Assembly: GCF_033958435.1 (NCBI RefSeq)
Contig: NC_134137.1
Location: forward strand, 172,311,501 to 172,375,500
Direction: 5' to 3'
DNA length: 64,000 nucleotides
Source: Carettochelys insculpta
Lineage: Eukaryota > Chordata > Testudines > Carettochelyidae
The translations under genes and the position numbers were made by a program. The notes under the pieces are model-generated. The model was not told where the DNA came from, did not search any database, and saw only the letters and a program-made list of their open reading frames with translations. Below are positions 34,937-46,850 of this stretch, piece after piece. The first letter of the stretch is position 1. Each line of letters starts with the position of its first letter.

Positions 34937-35308
34937 TGTGATGGGGTTTGGCATCCCCAAACTCTGCACCCTGTCCTTAGGCAGGAGTGACTCTCACTTA
35001 GCAGGAGAACAGCGGGTTTATTAGCCAACAGGGCACAGAGTTGTTCAGAGGTGTCAGCAATCAGAGACAGCCAGTCCAATCCATGTTGGGGATAGGAGGC
35101 TGCAAGGGGCCCCCGGAGCTGGGGCCTTGCCCCCTCCTTTATCTCTCTCTCTCCCAGCCCAGACTAACTGCTTTCCAACTCCCAGTTCCAATTCAACACC
35201 CTCTGGCTCCAACTCCCCCTTTGTCTGCAGTCCAGAGGTGTCATCTGGTTGCATACATTACCTTCAGCAGCCACACACATACACACACCTATCCCCCACT
35301 ACATCACA
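34937..35308 (-). mobile_element. Probable solo LTR of an endogenous retrovirus-like element (372 bp)
   Basis: The unit starts TGTGATGGGG and ends ACATCACA, giving TG...CA ends with short inversions. Flanks GTGTG and GTGGG agree at four of five bases. On the minus strand a GATAAAGGAGG TATA-like box (about 35140) precedes an AATAAA signal (35022-35017), spacing that suits an LTR. A (CA)n-rich stretch at 35264-35291 lies near its 5' end. No internal viral genes are present. Confidence 0.55.
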
Positions 35309-35428
35309 GTGGGCTGTCTTGGAACCATTGATTTTGGAACTCCTTTGAAATGGATGGGACCACTTATGAAGATGGGTCTATTCAACTTGTGTAAACTTGT
35401 CAGAGTCTGGCCCATAGGCTGTATGTGT

Positions 35429-35830
35429 CAGTGTTCTTCAACCAGTAGTACCAGTACCCTTGGGAGTACACCAAGGTCTTCCAGGGAGTACATCAACTCA
35501 TCTAGATATTTGCCTAGTTTTACAACAGGCTCCATAAAAACACTAGTAAAGTCAGTACAATCTAAAAGTTCATTTTGAAAATGACTGGCTTCTAGTGCTT
35601 CATATGCCTTACTCTGAAATGTAAGTGCAATATTTCTATTCCAATTCCTTTATTTGACAATAAGATGGTAGAGAGTCAGCAAGTTTTCAGTAGCAGTCAT
35701 TTGTGATATTTTTGCATGTTTTTGAAAGTCAGCGGTTTTTAAGTGCGATGTAGCTTGGCGGTAGACAAAACAAACCTGACTGCTGAAGAGAGTACAGTAA
35801 TCCGGAAAGGCTGAGTGGTACTTGTTTCGA
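35429..35830. mobile_element. hAT-Charlie-like MITE
   Basis: It starts CAGTGTTCTTCAACCAGTAG and ends around GGAAAGGCTGAGTGGTACTT, imperfect inverted ends of the CAGTGGTTCTCAACC type. The interior word order (gtacatcaactcatctagat, cctagttttacaacaggct) is one I associate with a high-copy reptile repeat. The 8-bp duplication was not found. Confidence 0.6.
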
Positions 35831-38800
35831 GACCTTAGATTACCTGAGGACCACGTCTCTCAAGTGGTGGTATGCAGTGGGGAGGGTATGCTGATGTAGA
35901 AGCACAGTGCACAATAGTTCAATGGCCTGTCCATCTGCAGATCAAAAGTTTGTGATAGGGCCCCAGAACACAGTGGGGTGGGTATTTTTAAGAATTTATT
36001 TAAAAAGCTATGACTGAAAAGCCAAGCATTTAAGGCTAAAGCTGAATACTCAGATTTTGCATCTAAATAATGATGCAAGGAGTTTTTAGAGATGTGATTT
36101 TACAGGAGTCAGCCACAAACTAAAGAAATAATTTAAAGCAAATTTTAGACTAACGTCCTGTAGACATTGTAAAGCCCAGCTGGTTTTGCCAGTAAATTCC
36201 GGGTTGGCATATGTCTGTTAAATGGTTTTAATTAATGGTTTTAATCCCTGAAGGGTATGCGAGAGAAGTGTGGGGGTGCTTAAAGGGGGTACTTCATAAA
36301 AAAAGGATGACAGACACTGGCATGTATAACAAGTTATTTCCTGCTTTGGCCCAACTGCTAGCATTCTCCCCACTTGCAAGGCAGCCGGTCCTCCCTCCTT
36401 AAGCTCCAGGGAGCAACTGAAACTTCTCTGCTCTGCAGCCCTTCCTATATGGGCCGCCCTATATAACAGGCACTAACTGACTACTCCTTGCAGCCGCTGT
36501 CTAATTGGCTGCCTTCTGCACAGCCTTCTCCTTTAGGCTCTATTAACCCTTTATGGGCCAGCACAAGTCAGACACCCGCCCAAGACACATACCAAGTCCT
36601 GATTTAATCCATGGCCATTGCGGCATAGTGCCCACGGTAGCACCCACCACGGGCTAGGTCCTGCCCACAGCAGAGAGTGGCACTGTCACCTCTGCCTGCA
36701 GAACACCTGGAGCTTTGTGCAGACTTATGAGCTTTAAAGTAAGACAATAAGAAAATGTGAGTGAGAAAGGACAAAAGTGATAGAAAGGAGGAGCGGGAAG
36801 AGAAACAGATAGAGGAGAAGTGAACCAAGCAGGATGCTGACCAAAATCCTCCCAAGTTCCTTTTTCTCTGAGTCTACAAACACAGAGTGGCTTTGTGCCT
36901 GCACCTGAAGGTTGGGTCGATTCTCTCTTTCCTGATTACTCAGAGGAGATTACTCCGGAGAGGCTCACAATGCACAACCATGGTCTCCTCCCTCCTTCCT
37001 TACAGTCAGTGATGAACTGACATTTGCCAGGCTGCTCCTGGCGTCACAGTGAGAGCTCATTAAGGGGAACACTGACGCAGGGAGGACAAGAGCTGCAACC
37101 TTCTGCTCTTACCCAGCTCCTGATGTGACACTGCCTTTGGGATATGGACCTCTCCCACCCCTCTTTGTCTTCTCTTTATTTTGTGGTATAACAAATCCCA
37201 AACTGAATCCCTGGGCTGAAATCATTCAGTGTAAGGTGCTGAAAAGCCCAGGACAATGGGCAGGATGATGAAGAAGTTAGCAGTGTTTCCCCTCCTGTGC
37301 TGCCCTGACCGGTATTGTACATCCGCATTCTTTAGGGTCAGGCTTAATCCTGCAAGTGTATTAAGTGCTGCTTTCAGGGATCAGTTGACTCAAGTGGCAG
37401 CTCAGTCACTGCTCTCCCTCTGTCTCACTCTCTCTGACCAAACCCAATCAAGCACGTAGCCGGTCTCTAGACAATGAAGATGAAAAACCCAGTCCTGGCT
37501 AATGTGTTTGTGACTGAAAACATTGCTTGGCCTCTGCTTCCCAGATGCACAGAGCTGTTGTTATGCAGATAAGATGGCTGAACAGCAACTTATCAGGTTA
37601 ACATTTTGACCCCACCAGGAAGAGCAGATAGGGCTTGAGTGGATAAGTTCCAGAAAATCAGGGACAGAGGGTGGGGAGCAGAGACACAAAGCATAAAGGA
37701 TCTTTGTAAGAGACATGCTTTCCAAGAGGCTCAGTCAAATATATCGATCTCCAGTTAAACAAATACCTGAGTACACTGAAGTGGGAGTGGTTCCTGTTTA
37801 CTCCCCTCACCCCCACAAGATGCCTGGTGCTAAGAGTAGGAGTCTAACCCCGAAGGTAACCTTTCTAACTGTTGATTGAAGTAAAGGTACCTGGTGGCAT
37901 TTCTAAATCACTGCTGGTCCCACAGTCCTTTTAGAACCTAACCTGTGTAACCTTTAAGGCTCTCAGTCCAGGGACACTCGCACACAAATGTACAGACTCG
38001 AGCAGTCTATTTGACTTCAGTGGGACTCCCTGTGTGAGGAAAGTTAAGCCTGTGTGTGTTCGCAACATGTGGCTTTCACAGTCTGGGAGTGTGGCTTCTC
38101 CTAAAGATTCCTTCTCCTAAAGATTCCTAGATAACATTTGTGGAAGGCCCCACATTCCAAATCCATATAAAGATGAAACCATCTTTAAGGTGTGTCACGA
38201 GCGAGTAGGGAAGGGATTAATCTCTTCCTGAGGTAACGTGAGCCCAGGTGAGCCAATGGAAGTGGAGTGACTTTTTTGAACTGAGAACAATTTCAGTTTA
38301 TGGGGCTTTTTGTCTCCCAGGCGATTGGAATAAATATCATAAAAATCCCAACTGTCTCTAGATCAGCCATAGAGATGTAAGTAAAAGGGAAATGTCTAGT
38401 TAACACGATCAGGTTATGGTTATTTAGAATTTGGTGGGACTGGCTACTGCTGTTCGCTTGTTACTTTGTTTTTGTTATTTACTGCTCTGTTTCTTTTGGT
38501 GGTGTTGCTGCTGTTGTTGTTGTTTGACTTGAGATTTTCCCTGTAACTTTTAAGGTGAATCCCAGGGAAATATTTTTCTTTGCTTGCAACCCATGATTTA
38601 GTTTCTCTTATTTTGTCACTAAATCACAGTTTTTTAAGCAATTGATCTGATACCTGTGTCATGAGAAAAGCCTGTGTATGTTCATGCCTTAGACTGAAAG
38701 GTCAGCTACAAAATTACAGTGTTTGTGTCTGAGCTGTTTCCAGAGGGAGGGTTAAAACCTTAGGGTGTCCCTAGAAAGATAAGTTGAGGTTTATCTTCCT

Positions 38801-38945
38801 GGGTTAGGGGCTTTTGTCTTACCTGGGTGGTGGCAGCATCCCTTCCAGGGTCCATGGGATCTGTGACCTTGGGAAGTTTTCAAGTAAAGCCTGTGTATAG
38901 GCAAGATGTTTTAAATTTTGTAGGCCCTCACTTTCTGCACTCACA
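35831..38945. other. Unassigned non-coding stretch
   Basis: No gene recognised. A small tandem duplication (ttctcctaaagattcc twice) lies at about 38096-38128. 'cttaaagggggtacttcata' near 36280 echoes the hAT-like MITE. Confidence 0.4.
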
Positions 38946-39403
38946 GGCCGTTTCTACACAGGCCACTTTCTTCAAAAGTGGCATGGTAATACACGGCCCG
39001 AAATATCCTAATAAGATGCGGATGCAAATTCCCTGCGCCTCATTAGCATAAGGTCACATCATTTGGAGTCCAGAAGACCATTCTTCCGGACTCCAAAACG
39101 CCGTTTAGAAGCGCGGCTCCTGGGGGGGTCTTCCAGAAGGAAGTCCTTCTTCCAGAGGCCCCTTCTTCCCAAAAATTTTCGGGAAGAAGGGGCCTCCGGA
39201 AGAAGGACTGCCTTCTGGAAGCTCCCCGGGGGCCCCGCTTCTACACTGTGTTTTGGAGTCCAGAAGGAGGGTCTTCCGGACTCCAAATCACGTGACCATA
39301 TGCTAATGAGGCACGGGGAATTTTCATCTGTGCCTCATTAGCATATTTCGGGCCGTGTATTACCATGCCACTTTCGAAGAAAGTGACCTGTGTAGAAACG
39401 GCC
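38946..39403. mobile_element. Palindromic MITE (458 bp) with ACA target duplication
   Basis: The element reads nearly the same on both strands. GGCCGTTTCTACACAGGCCA at the left matches TGTGTAGAAACGGCC at the right, and agreement continues to the middle (about 39175, around cccaaaaattttcggg). Flanks are ACA at 38943-38945 and 39404-39406. The 3-bp duplication and 'ctacaca' ends suggest a PIF/Harbinger-mobilised fold-back. The two overlapping frames of similar sequence on opposite strands are its mirror image and not genes. Confidence 0.9.
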
Positions 39404-39533
39404 ACAGTGCCAGTGGGGAAGGAGCCCTGATAAGGTGGAACAAATGATGACCTTGATCTGGTCAGAACTCTGCCTAAGCATAGTGGGGAACCACACCTGG
39501 GGCTCCTGACAGAATTGGGGTCTTCATCACATA

Positions 39534-39955
39534 GGCTGCATCTACACTACAGCAATCCTTCAACATAAGTTCTTCCAGAAGATATCTTCTGAAAAAAACC
39601 TCCTTTTGAAAGATCTCATCCACACACAAAAAAGCAGATTGAAAGATTGATCCACTCTTTCAACAGGGACATCCACACAGCCCCGGCTCTCATGGATCGA
39701 TAAATCTGATACCATAAGGATTGCTCTTTTGAAAGACGGACCTGCAGGGCATCTACACTTTTTTTTTTTTAATTGAAAGAATCTTTCAGAAAAAGGCATT
39801 CTTCCTCATCTGGGAGAGGAAGCGGGCTGCCAGAAAAAGGGCCACATGCTTTCAATTTCAGATCAAAAGAGCACATTTTGTGTGTAGATGCTCTGCAGAG
39901 TTTTCCAAAACAGGCCCAGCTTTTCTGAAAAAAAGTTGCAAGTGTAGACACAACC
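39534..39955. mobile_element. Harbinger-like MITE
   Basis: Ends GGCTGCATCTACACTACAG and GTGTAGACACAACC are inverted; flanks are ATA and GTA. Non-coding, with poly-T at 39761-39771. Confidence 0.7.
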
Positions 39956-40144
39956 GTAAAGAAAAGAACAGGTTTGGAAGTTGTTGTAGCAATACAAGCT
40001 GCTGTTATTGCTTTGTTTAAAACTGGAATTACATGTCTTTGCCTCCCAGGCAGTTGTTGTGAGTCTGAAGTAATTCTCAATCCCTGTATGCCATCCTTTC
40101 AGATCATTACTTAAAACTGATTTAGAAAAGTTAGATGTCTTCAA

Positions 40145-40600
40145 ATAATCAGGGCCTGATCAAATGCATCCTAAAATACTCAAGGAGCTGAGAGAGGAGT
40201 TATATGAGCTGTTAGCTACCTATCTCCTTTGAAAAATCATGGAAGATGGGAGAGATTCCAGAAGAGTGAAAAAGAGCAGATGTAGTAGCCATCTTTAATA
40301 GGGGAAATAAGGACAAGCCAGGAAACTACAGGCCACTCTGCCAGGTAGGCAGGTTCAAAATGCAGGGGACCATCATCTCTGAAGGTAATTGACCACTGGA
40401 CAAGTTGCCTGGGGACCTGGTGGGTTTTCCATTACTTGCAGTCTTCAAATCAAGATTGAATACGTTCGAAAAAATTCTGCTTCTGTTCAAACAGAAGTTA
40501 TCGGCTTCTTATAAAAACTACCGGGTGAAGTTCTATGACCTGTTGTACAGGAGGTCAGATTAGATGGTTATGGCAGTTCCTTCTGTCCTTAAAATCTATG
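40145..40600 (+). mobile_element. CR1 LINE with an internal deletion
   Basis: The first half (cctgatcaaatgcatcctaa ... gaaactacaggccactctgc) is the early RT coding part of a CR1. From about 40375 it jumps to the 3' end (gtaattgaccactggacaag ... tctatgacctgttgtacagg ... ttaaaatctatgac). The catalytic part in between is gone, so this is a deleted copy and not two insertions, though the latter is possible. Confidence 0.8.
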
Positions 40601-43600
40601 ACTATACCAGAGGGACAGAGAAATGCTTGTACAGCCACTTCCTTAGAAAAAGAGTTCCAAGAGCATCTCTGCCCTTCAAGGAGGTTGCAATATAAACTTC
40701 TTACAGAACCGGATCATTTGTACTATGCTGCTCCATGCCAGAGGCTGCAAATACAGGAGCTGTTACTAGAGGAAACCAAACTGTAAAGACTTCTGATATC
40801 AAAGATCAGCTTTATTTGCACAGGGAAAAACCCTACACCTATTAATAACATGAGAGCAACCATGCTAGGTGAAGCCAATGGTTCCCCTAGCCCAGGCTCT
40901 GCAGTGGCCAGTACCAGACCTTCAGAGGCGTGTGTAGATCAGGTCAGCTTTGGAAAGCTCCACTCTTGTATTCTTCCAGAGCTGGGACTTGGGTTGTCAA
41001 AGGACTTGGACTGTCAAATTATATGCAATTTTTGTATCTTTCAGACAAATTATATTTTGCAAATAAGCTCAAAATCCCCTCTTCCAAGCTTATTTTTAAT
41101 CCTTTTAGAGCACAGAACTCTGCAGCATATCAGGAGCAAAGAGAAGAGGCTGGAGTGTCTCCTCTCAGTTCAAAGAGCCCCCACTGACTACCCATAAATA
41201 ACACTCTATGCAAATCTTAATTTGGTGAATGAGCTGCTCAATCAAGTTGAGCATGAGCTTCCAATTGTCACTCCATGTAATGATTGCCGCGAAGGGGGAG
41301 AATCTCTGTGAAATGGCAACACCATGGAGTCAGTCTTCAACAAGATGTGCAGGAATTTAGCCATGCAACTGTCATTTGCATTAATGGGAGTCATGCAGCT
41401 AAATCACTGTGCTAGAGACTCCCCCGCGGCAGCATCCCAGTCTGAACAAAAAAATAAAACGGAGGAATATGAACAAAAGGTTCTGTTCTCCTCCTTCCTG
41501 AGGCCAAGAGAAGACCCGTAGCTGGGAAGAAATGTCACTCGCTGCTCACTAATCATTGTGTAGGACAGCAGGGAATAGGCATTCAAGAAGCAGGGAGAAG
41601 GCCAGCAGCCCTTTGTGCATCTGTTACTGTAAGTTCTAAATTAGAGCCTCCATTGTGACGCAAAGCACAAAACCCAGCTGCCCGTGGGGGGGGCCAGCTT
41701 GCCTGCAGAGAAGAGCGTCAATTATTTAGCGTTTTCTAAAGGACTCCACTTTCTGCAACAGTGCTGAAAGAGGAGTGAAAGGCTTCCAGGTCAGGTAAAT
41801 GTGTGGGGTGCAGAGATCTGTTGGCGTCAGACAGAAAGGTCACCTGTAGCAATAAGAACCGTAGGCCGGGAGTAAGGTCTCCTCAATTCTGTTATGGATT
41901 TTTGCCTTGGACGGACTTGTTGTGACACAGAGCAAGTCACTTCAGCAAGTATTTTCAAAAGCATCATTTTATAAATTTGGGAGCCTGCCTGAGCATACTT
42001 TCAGCAGATTGGAGTGCCCACAACTCCCATTAACTTTACTTGGTGTTTCAGGTGTCTCTGAAATCAGGCCAACAGGGGTCTTGCATTGGCCACCTAAAAT
42101 TCTTGGAGGGCTTTGAACATTTCTGCTTTAAATTTCTCTATTTCTCTTCCTCCCATGCGTAAATCAAGGACAGTCATGCTGATCCCAGGTTAGTTAGCTA
42201 GGGGCACGTTCTGATCCCACGCCAGTGTAAACCTGGAATAATTTCCACTGAAGACAGTGGAGTTACTCCTGATTTCTTGAGCTGAATGAGATGCATAGTA
42301 CCATGGATGAACTGTGCTAGGTAAGAGAATGACTGGCTATATTTCTAATAACTGTTACTCCGTAAGCCTTCTATGTCTCTGACAGGAGAGCTGGCAGGAA
42401 GGGGTTATGTTTTCCAGGAAAGTTACATTCACACTCCTCTTCACAGCAAATCAGTTCTGCTGTTGAGAAAGCATCCACGTGGAACTCAGCAAGCATAGTG
42501 GGATCAATAATCCACGAATTCACTCCTCTCCTCCTTTCCCAACCCTTGGACAAAACACAAGCAATATGGGGGAAATATATCCAGTTACTGTTAACAACAT
42601 CCAATAGGCATATCATCAGCTAGTCTAAGTCCACATAGCTCCAAATGCAGATTTATACCATATGAGAATCTGATCTCCATTTTCAAGGAAACAAAGGAGG
42701 TGAGTACTAATTATACTGGTCCCAGAAAGTCTGAAATTCCTTTAGCTGGCAGGAATTAACATAGAAACTTGCCTTTCTGTACTTTGTAGCAAATTTTAAA
42801 CATATTTTAATGCATGAAAAAAACTCAATGCTTGAAGAAGACCTTATGGCCAGGGATGTGATGGTCCTGCACTCAATAGACTTAAACGGGGAACATAAAC
42901 ACTGCTTTGTGTGGACAAGTCTTCAGCACATTTTTAGCAGGACATTCAGAGGCCGGATCTTCCTCTTACTCACACTGAAATCAGTGAAGCTTCCCCAGGG
43001 TAAAACTTGTGTGACAACCATATTTTTGAAATATTTGTGTCTTTATCTGTGCTGTAAATGCTACCATAGAGTCTGAAAACTTAAAATATTTGTAGATGCC
43101 ATGTGCTTTTTACTGTTTGTGTGGCTGTTTTTAATATATTTGTTTATTTATTTGCTGTTTTTATTGAACAATGAACATAAATTTATTTTATTTAGTTCTA
43201 TTCTGGTAGAACCTGGAGGCATGTAGTCAGTGTTCTCTTCCAAGGCTCCTACATTAGCCCATAAGTGCTATAATCTATGTACCTATGCAGAGGAGCCTGC
43301 AGCCATACGTGTGTTACACAGTCACAGGGCTGTCCAGAGATGTGGTTGCAAAAGAGGCAGTTTGCCTCTGGTCCCCATTTGAGAGGGGCCCCAAGCCAAA
43401 TGGCATTGCAGCCTGGCATGCCAAGTTGCAAGACCACGCGCTGAAATTTGGCCTTTTGACCCTGCCAGGTGTTGCTGGCCCAAAGCTGAGTGGTGCTATG
43501 CTAAGTTAAAATGAGAATGTTTCCGTTGTGCATACCATGTGAAAAATTTCTGGAGAACCCCAGTGCTTGTCCGTTCTGGTTGTTGTATTTTTTCTGATCC

Positions 43601-45651
43601 CCGGAGCTGCTTTGGTAGTTGGGTTACAAATACTACAGAGGAATGTTTGTGTTTTGCAAACTGTATGTGATAGAATATCAGGGGAACATTTATATTGGGA
43701 CTGATTTTTAAAATACTCATCTTTTAAGAAGAGTGTGAATTGAAACCAAATTTGGTCCGGGAGTTCCGTTCCTGCTGTTAGCCTGTGGGCTGGAGCTGCA
43801 CATGGAATTATCCATCACTTGAATCAGTCTCATCATGGCCTTCTATCTTTAGGTGTCTGAGCAGCCACAGTACCTCATAAGCACCAGCGGTGGCTTAATC
43901 ACACACTCCCCATGAGGTTCAATCACACTGAGTAAGTCACTGTGCCCATGACTCATGTCACTGGTGGGCTTAACGGTGATTCAAACATGAAGTGCTATGT
44001 CAGTTCCAGCCTTATGGGTTTGAAGGCACTGTTAACGGAGGAGAACGAATTCAAAAGAAATACTCCTGAGATCGAGAGAACAATCTCTTTTTCTGCCTAA
44101 TTCTTCACACTGCAACATAGGTAGCAAACCACAGGGCAAAAGCAGTCTCTCTGACGTGGGGAACAGAAGGATTCATCTCTGATTTCTTCCCCACAAACTA
44201 ACTCCCCAACAACCCAGCCCCAGTTATTTAGATGGGGAACTTTGGGAAACATTTGTCTATATCGGGGTGGGAGGGAGCTTTATCTGTAAAGAAAGAGCCA
44301 TTATTGCTCGTGTCTGGATAAGCGGAGGAGAAGAAACATGCATTTGTAAAATAATAGTTAGAAACTTCTTTGCCACAATGTCAGCAGCCTCTGTACTGTG
44401 TCATTTGCAATGACAGACATGTGTGAATGGCACTCAGCTGTTGGTATCAATGAATCATTATTCTGAGCTGTATTCAATTGTCTGAGGTCTGTATGCTCCT
44501 GAAATGCCCTGTATAAAGACGCTAATTATCAGCTTCCCAAAGCGTAATAATTGTGCCTAATGACATACTTCTGCAAGAAAGCCAATCCCTTGGCTCTGTG
44601 TGCAGTGCAGAAGTTACAGATGCACAAACCCATAAACACTAGAAACTTGAGGCTGGCAGTGAAACAATTGGCTTTGTGCAGCACGTGTGCTGAGGCCAGA
44701 CTGTTTTGCTTTCTTCGCTCTTCTCCCAAAACGTACTTCTTACAAAAAAATTTTGCACTGGAGAGTCACAGCTGAAGGGAAATAAGGAGAAGAAAAGGCT
44801 CATCTGCACATTTTGGTGGTAAAGAAACCTAATTGTTGTTGAGTTTCCAGCCTGCAGTAGAACGCTTTCATCTCTCTGTCCATCTGGCCTGTAGGGCTGG
44901 AAACATTTTCTACCCATGTTAGGTCTGAAATGTTAGCCAAAATGAACTGTATGGTTATTTCTAATGAGAGGCAGATAATATCATGCTCCAGCACAGGCTC
45001 GCTGGGGGCTTCAGAATAATGGATGACTAATGGCCTCTTCTGCAACAGAACAAACAGGACTTAAGTAAATCATTTACCACGGTGGGTGTGTACGGAAGTA
45101 CGTGCGGAACAGTATATACGTATATTTTAAAAATCATGGTGGGGAGGGGTGATAGCCCTGGGGTGAGAGTGAGAGCTCTGTGATATACTGCAGAACTGCC
45201 TGACATACCGATTTCATGGGTGTAATCCTGACCTCCCTAAAGTCAAAGGAAGCTTTGTCACTGATTTCAGTGGAGCCGCTTTTTCACCCCCTGACTTCAC
45301 CGTTCAATATCTTGTACCATTAGGAAGTGGGAATTCGCAGCTCCTCTGATAGACCCAGCACTCACTTCTAGCCGTGGGAGGGCCCTACTTCATGAGACTT
45401 AAGGACGTTATATTTGTTATACAACATTTTTTATTGAAGGTCATTTATACAACCTTTTACAGCTTCCTCTAAGCCTGGAACGTTTGGAATTCATGGTATC
45501 AAAGGCTCCTGGCTTGACAAGCAATTCAGTCTGAAAAAATAGCCCCCTGTTGCAAAATAAATAAATAAACTTTCCTACAAATGGTTTTGCTGCATCACAT
45601 GTGGCACATAGAGACCACACAACATTCTGTTATGTTGATAAGCCCTTGGGA
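40601..45651. other. Unassigned non-coding stretch
   Basis: No gene recognised. Old-repeat words like 'gtggagttactcctgatttc' (42258) and 'gatttcagtggagccgcttt' (45263) mark ancient interspersed repeats. 44380-44570 is AT-balanced, low in repeats and could be conserved non-coding DNA, which only alignment can show. Confidence 0.4.
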
Positions 45652-45932
45652 TGGGTCTACACCCGCTGTGGACGATCGAACCACTTAGGTTTGATCTTCT
45701 GGGGTGCCCTTCTGTGCACGTGCAAACCGGTGTGTTCTGGGGTCAATGTTGACCCCGGAATGCCTTGTGAGCCACAAGGATTAAGGAACGCCGTCAGAAG
45801 GCGCTCGCCTGTTGGCATTCTGCAGTGAGAACAGGGACGAATATTGACAGCTGCAAAATGGATTTTTGGTACGCAATCGGCGTAACTATTGATGGCATAG
45901 CAGCCATCAATATTCAAGGTAAGTGGAGACCC
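45652..45932. mobile_element. MITE with TGGGTCTACACC ends
   Basis: Left TGGGTCTACACCCGC and right GTAAGTGGAGACCCA are inverted. Internal gatcgaacc and tattgatggc/gccatcaatatt motifs form smaller inversions. Confidence 0.6.
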
Positions 45933-46224
45933 AGTTTTGTTTGGGATGAGCTACATTGTTGATTAGGACTTTGTCATTTGTGAGTAATGCTCCTATCCAA
46001 AATTCACAGTAGCCCTCCGTCGAGTGCTTTAGTTAACATGAATCCAACTGTACAAAGCTCAGAGGGAGAGCTGTTAACACTGAACAAATATAAACCACTT
46101 CCAAGATGAAGCCAGGTTACCCTTTCCTTTCATGACAATGTTACACATCTTTGAAAGATGGCTATCATGAGCCCTTCCAGGTCTATTGCTGGGTCCTTGG
46201 GTGCTCTGTCTCCCCTTCCACATC

Positions 46225-46521
46225 GGCTGTATCTACACTACACTCCCCTTTTGGAGGAAGAATGCAAATGAGGGAGATCAAATATGCAAACGAAGTACTG
46301 ATTTACTAATCTTGTGTGTCATTTCCATAATGTCACAAGATTGTGTTTCTGGAAAAGAATTTTCCAATGTTTTTGCTTTTAGAAAAGTCTCTTCTGGAAA
46401 TGGGATCTTGCAAGATTATGCAAATGAGGCATGAGATCTGTAATTCAGTGCTTCATTTGCATTTTCGATCTCCCTTATTTGCATTCCTCCTCCAAAAGAG
46501 GAAAGTCGTGTAGATGGAGGC
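46225..46521. mobile_element. MITE with long inverted ends
   Basis: GGCTGTATCTACACTACACT and the right end GTCGTGTAGATGGAGGC are inverted; the similarity runs inward (ttttggaggaagaatgcaaa facing tttgcattcctcctccaaaa). Non-coding, fold-back in nature. Confidence 0.75.
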
Positions 46522-46636
46522 AATGTATAATGCTCCTTTTAATCTATCGAGGTCATAAGGTATCTCACATACCTTAAACCCAGGACATAGCTATGTCTAG
46601 ACAAGTTATCTCAGAAATTAGAATAAATCCCTATCA

Positions 46637-46850
46637 CAGGGGTGAGCAAACTTTTTACGTGGGGCCCCACTTTTCATCCCTGCAGTTAGCAGTGCCCCTC
46701 AACCTGTCTAATGTAACATTTTGTCTGGTCCCCTTCTCCTCACTATTCAGGTTGCACATTGTACATGAAGCCAGGGCAAGGTGCTTCATTTGATCTGCTG
46801 TGCTAAAAATGCAATGAAAACACCTGTGTTTTGACAAGCAAATTCAGCGA
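46637..46850 (+). mobile_element. Left end of a hAT-like element (tentative)
   Basis: CAGGGGTGAGCAAACTTTTT is typical of hAT-superfamily termini with the 'caggggtgggcaaac' head. The right end could lie near 47690 but I cannot align it. Confidence 0.45.

Noticed and set aside
38096..38128. 16-bp tandem duplication
   Set aside because: Two units only, typical replication slippage.
39059..39341. Pair of similar frames on opposite strands
   Set aside because: They are mirror readings of one palindromic MITE.
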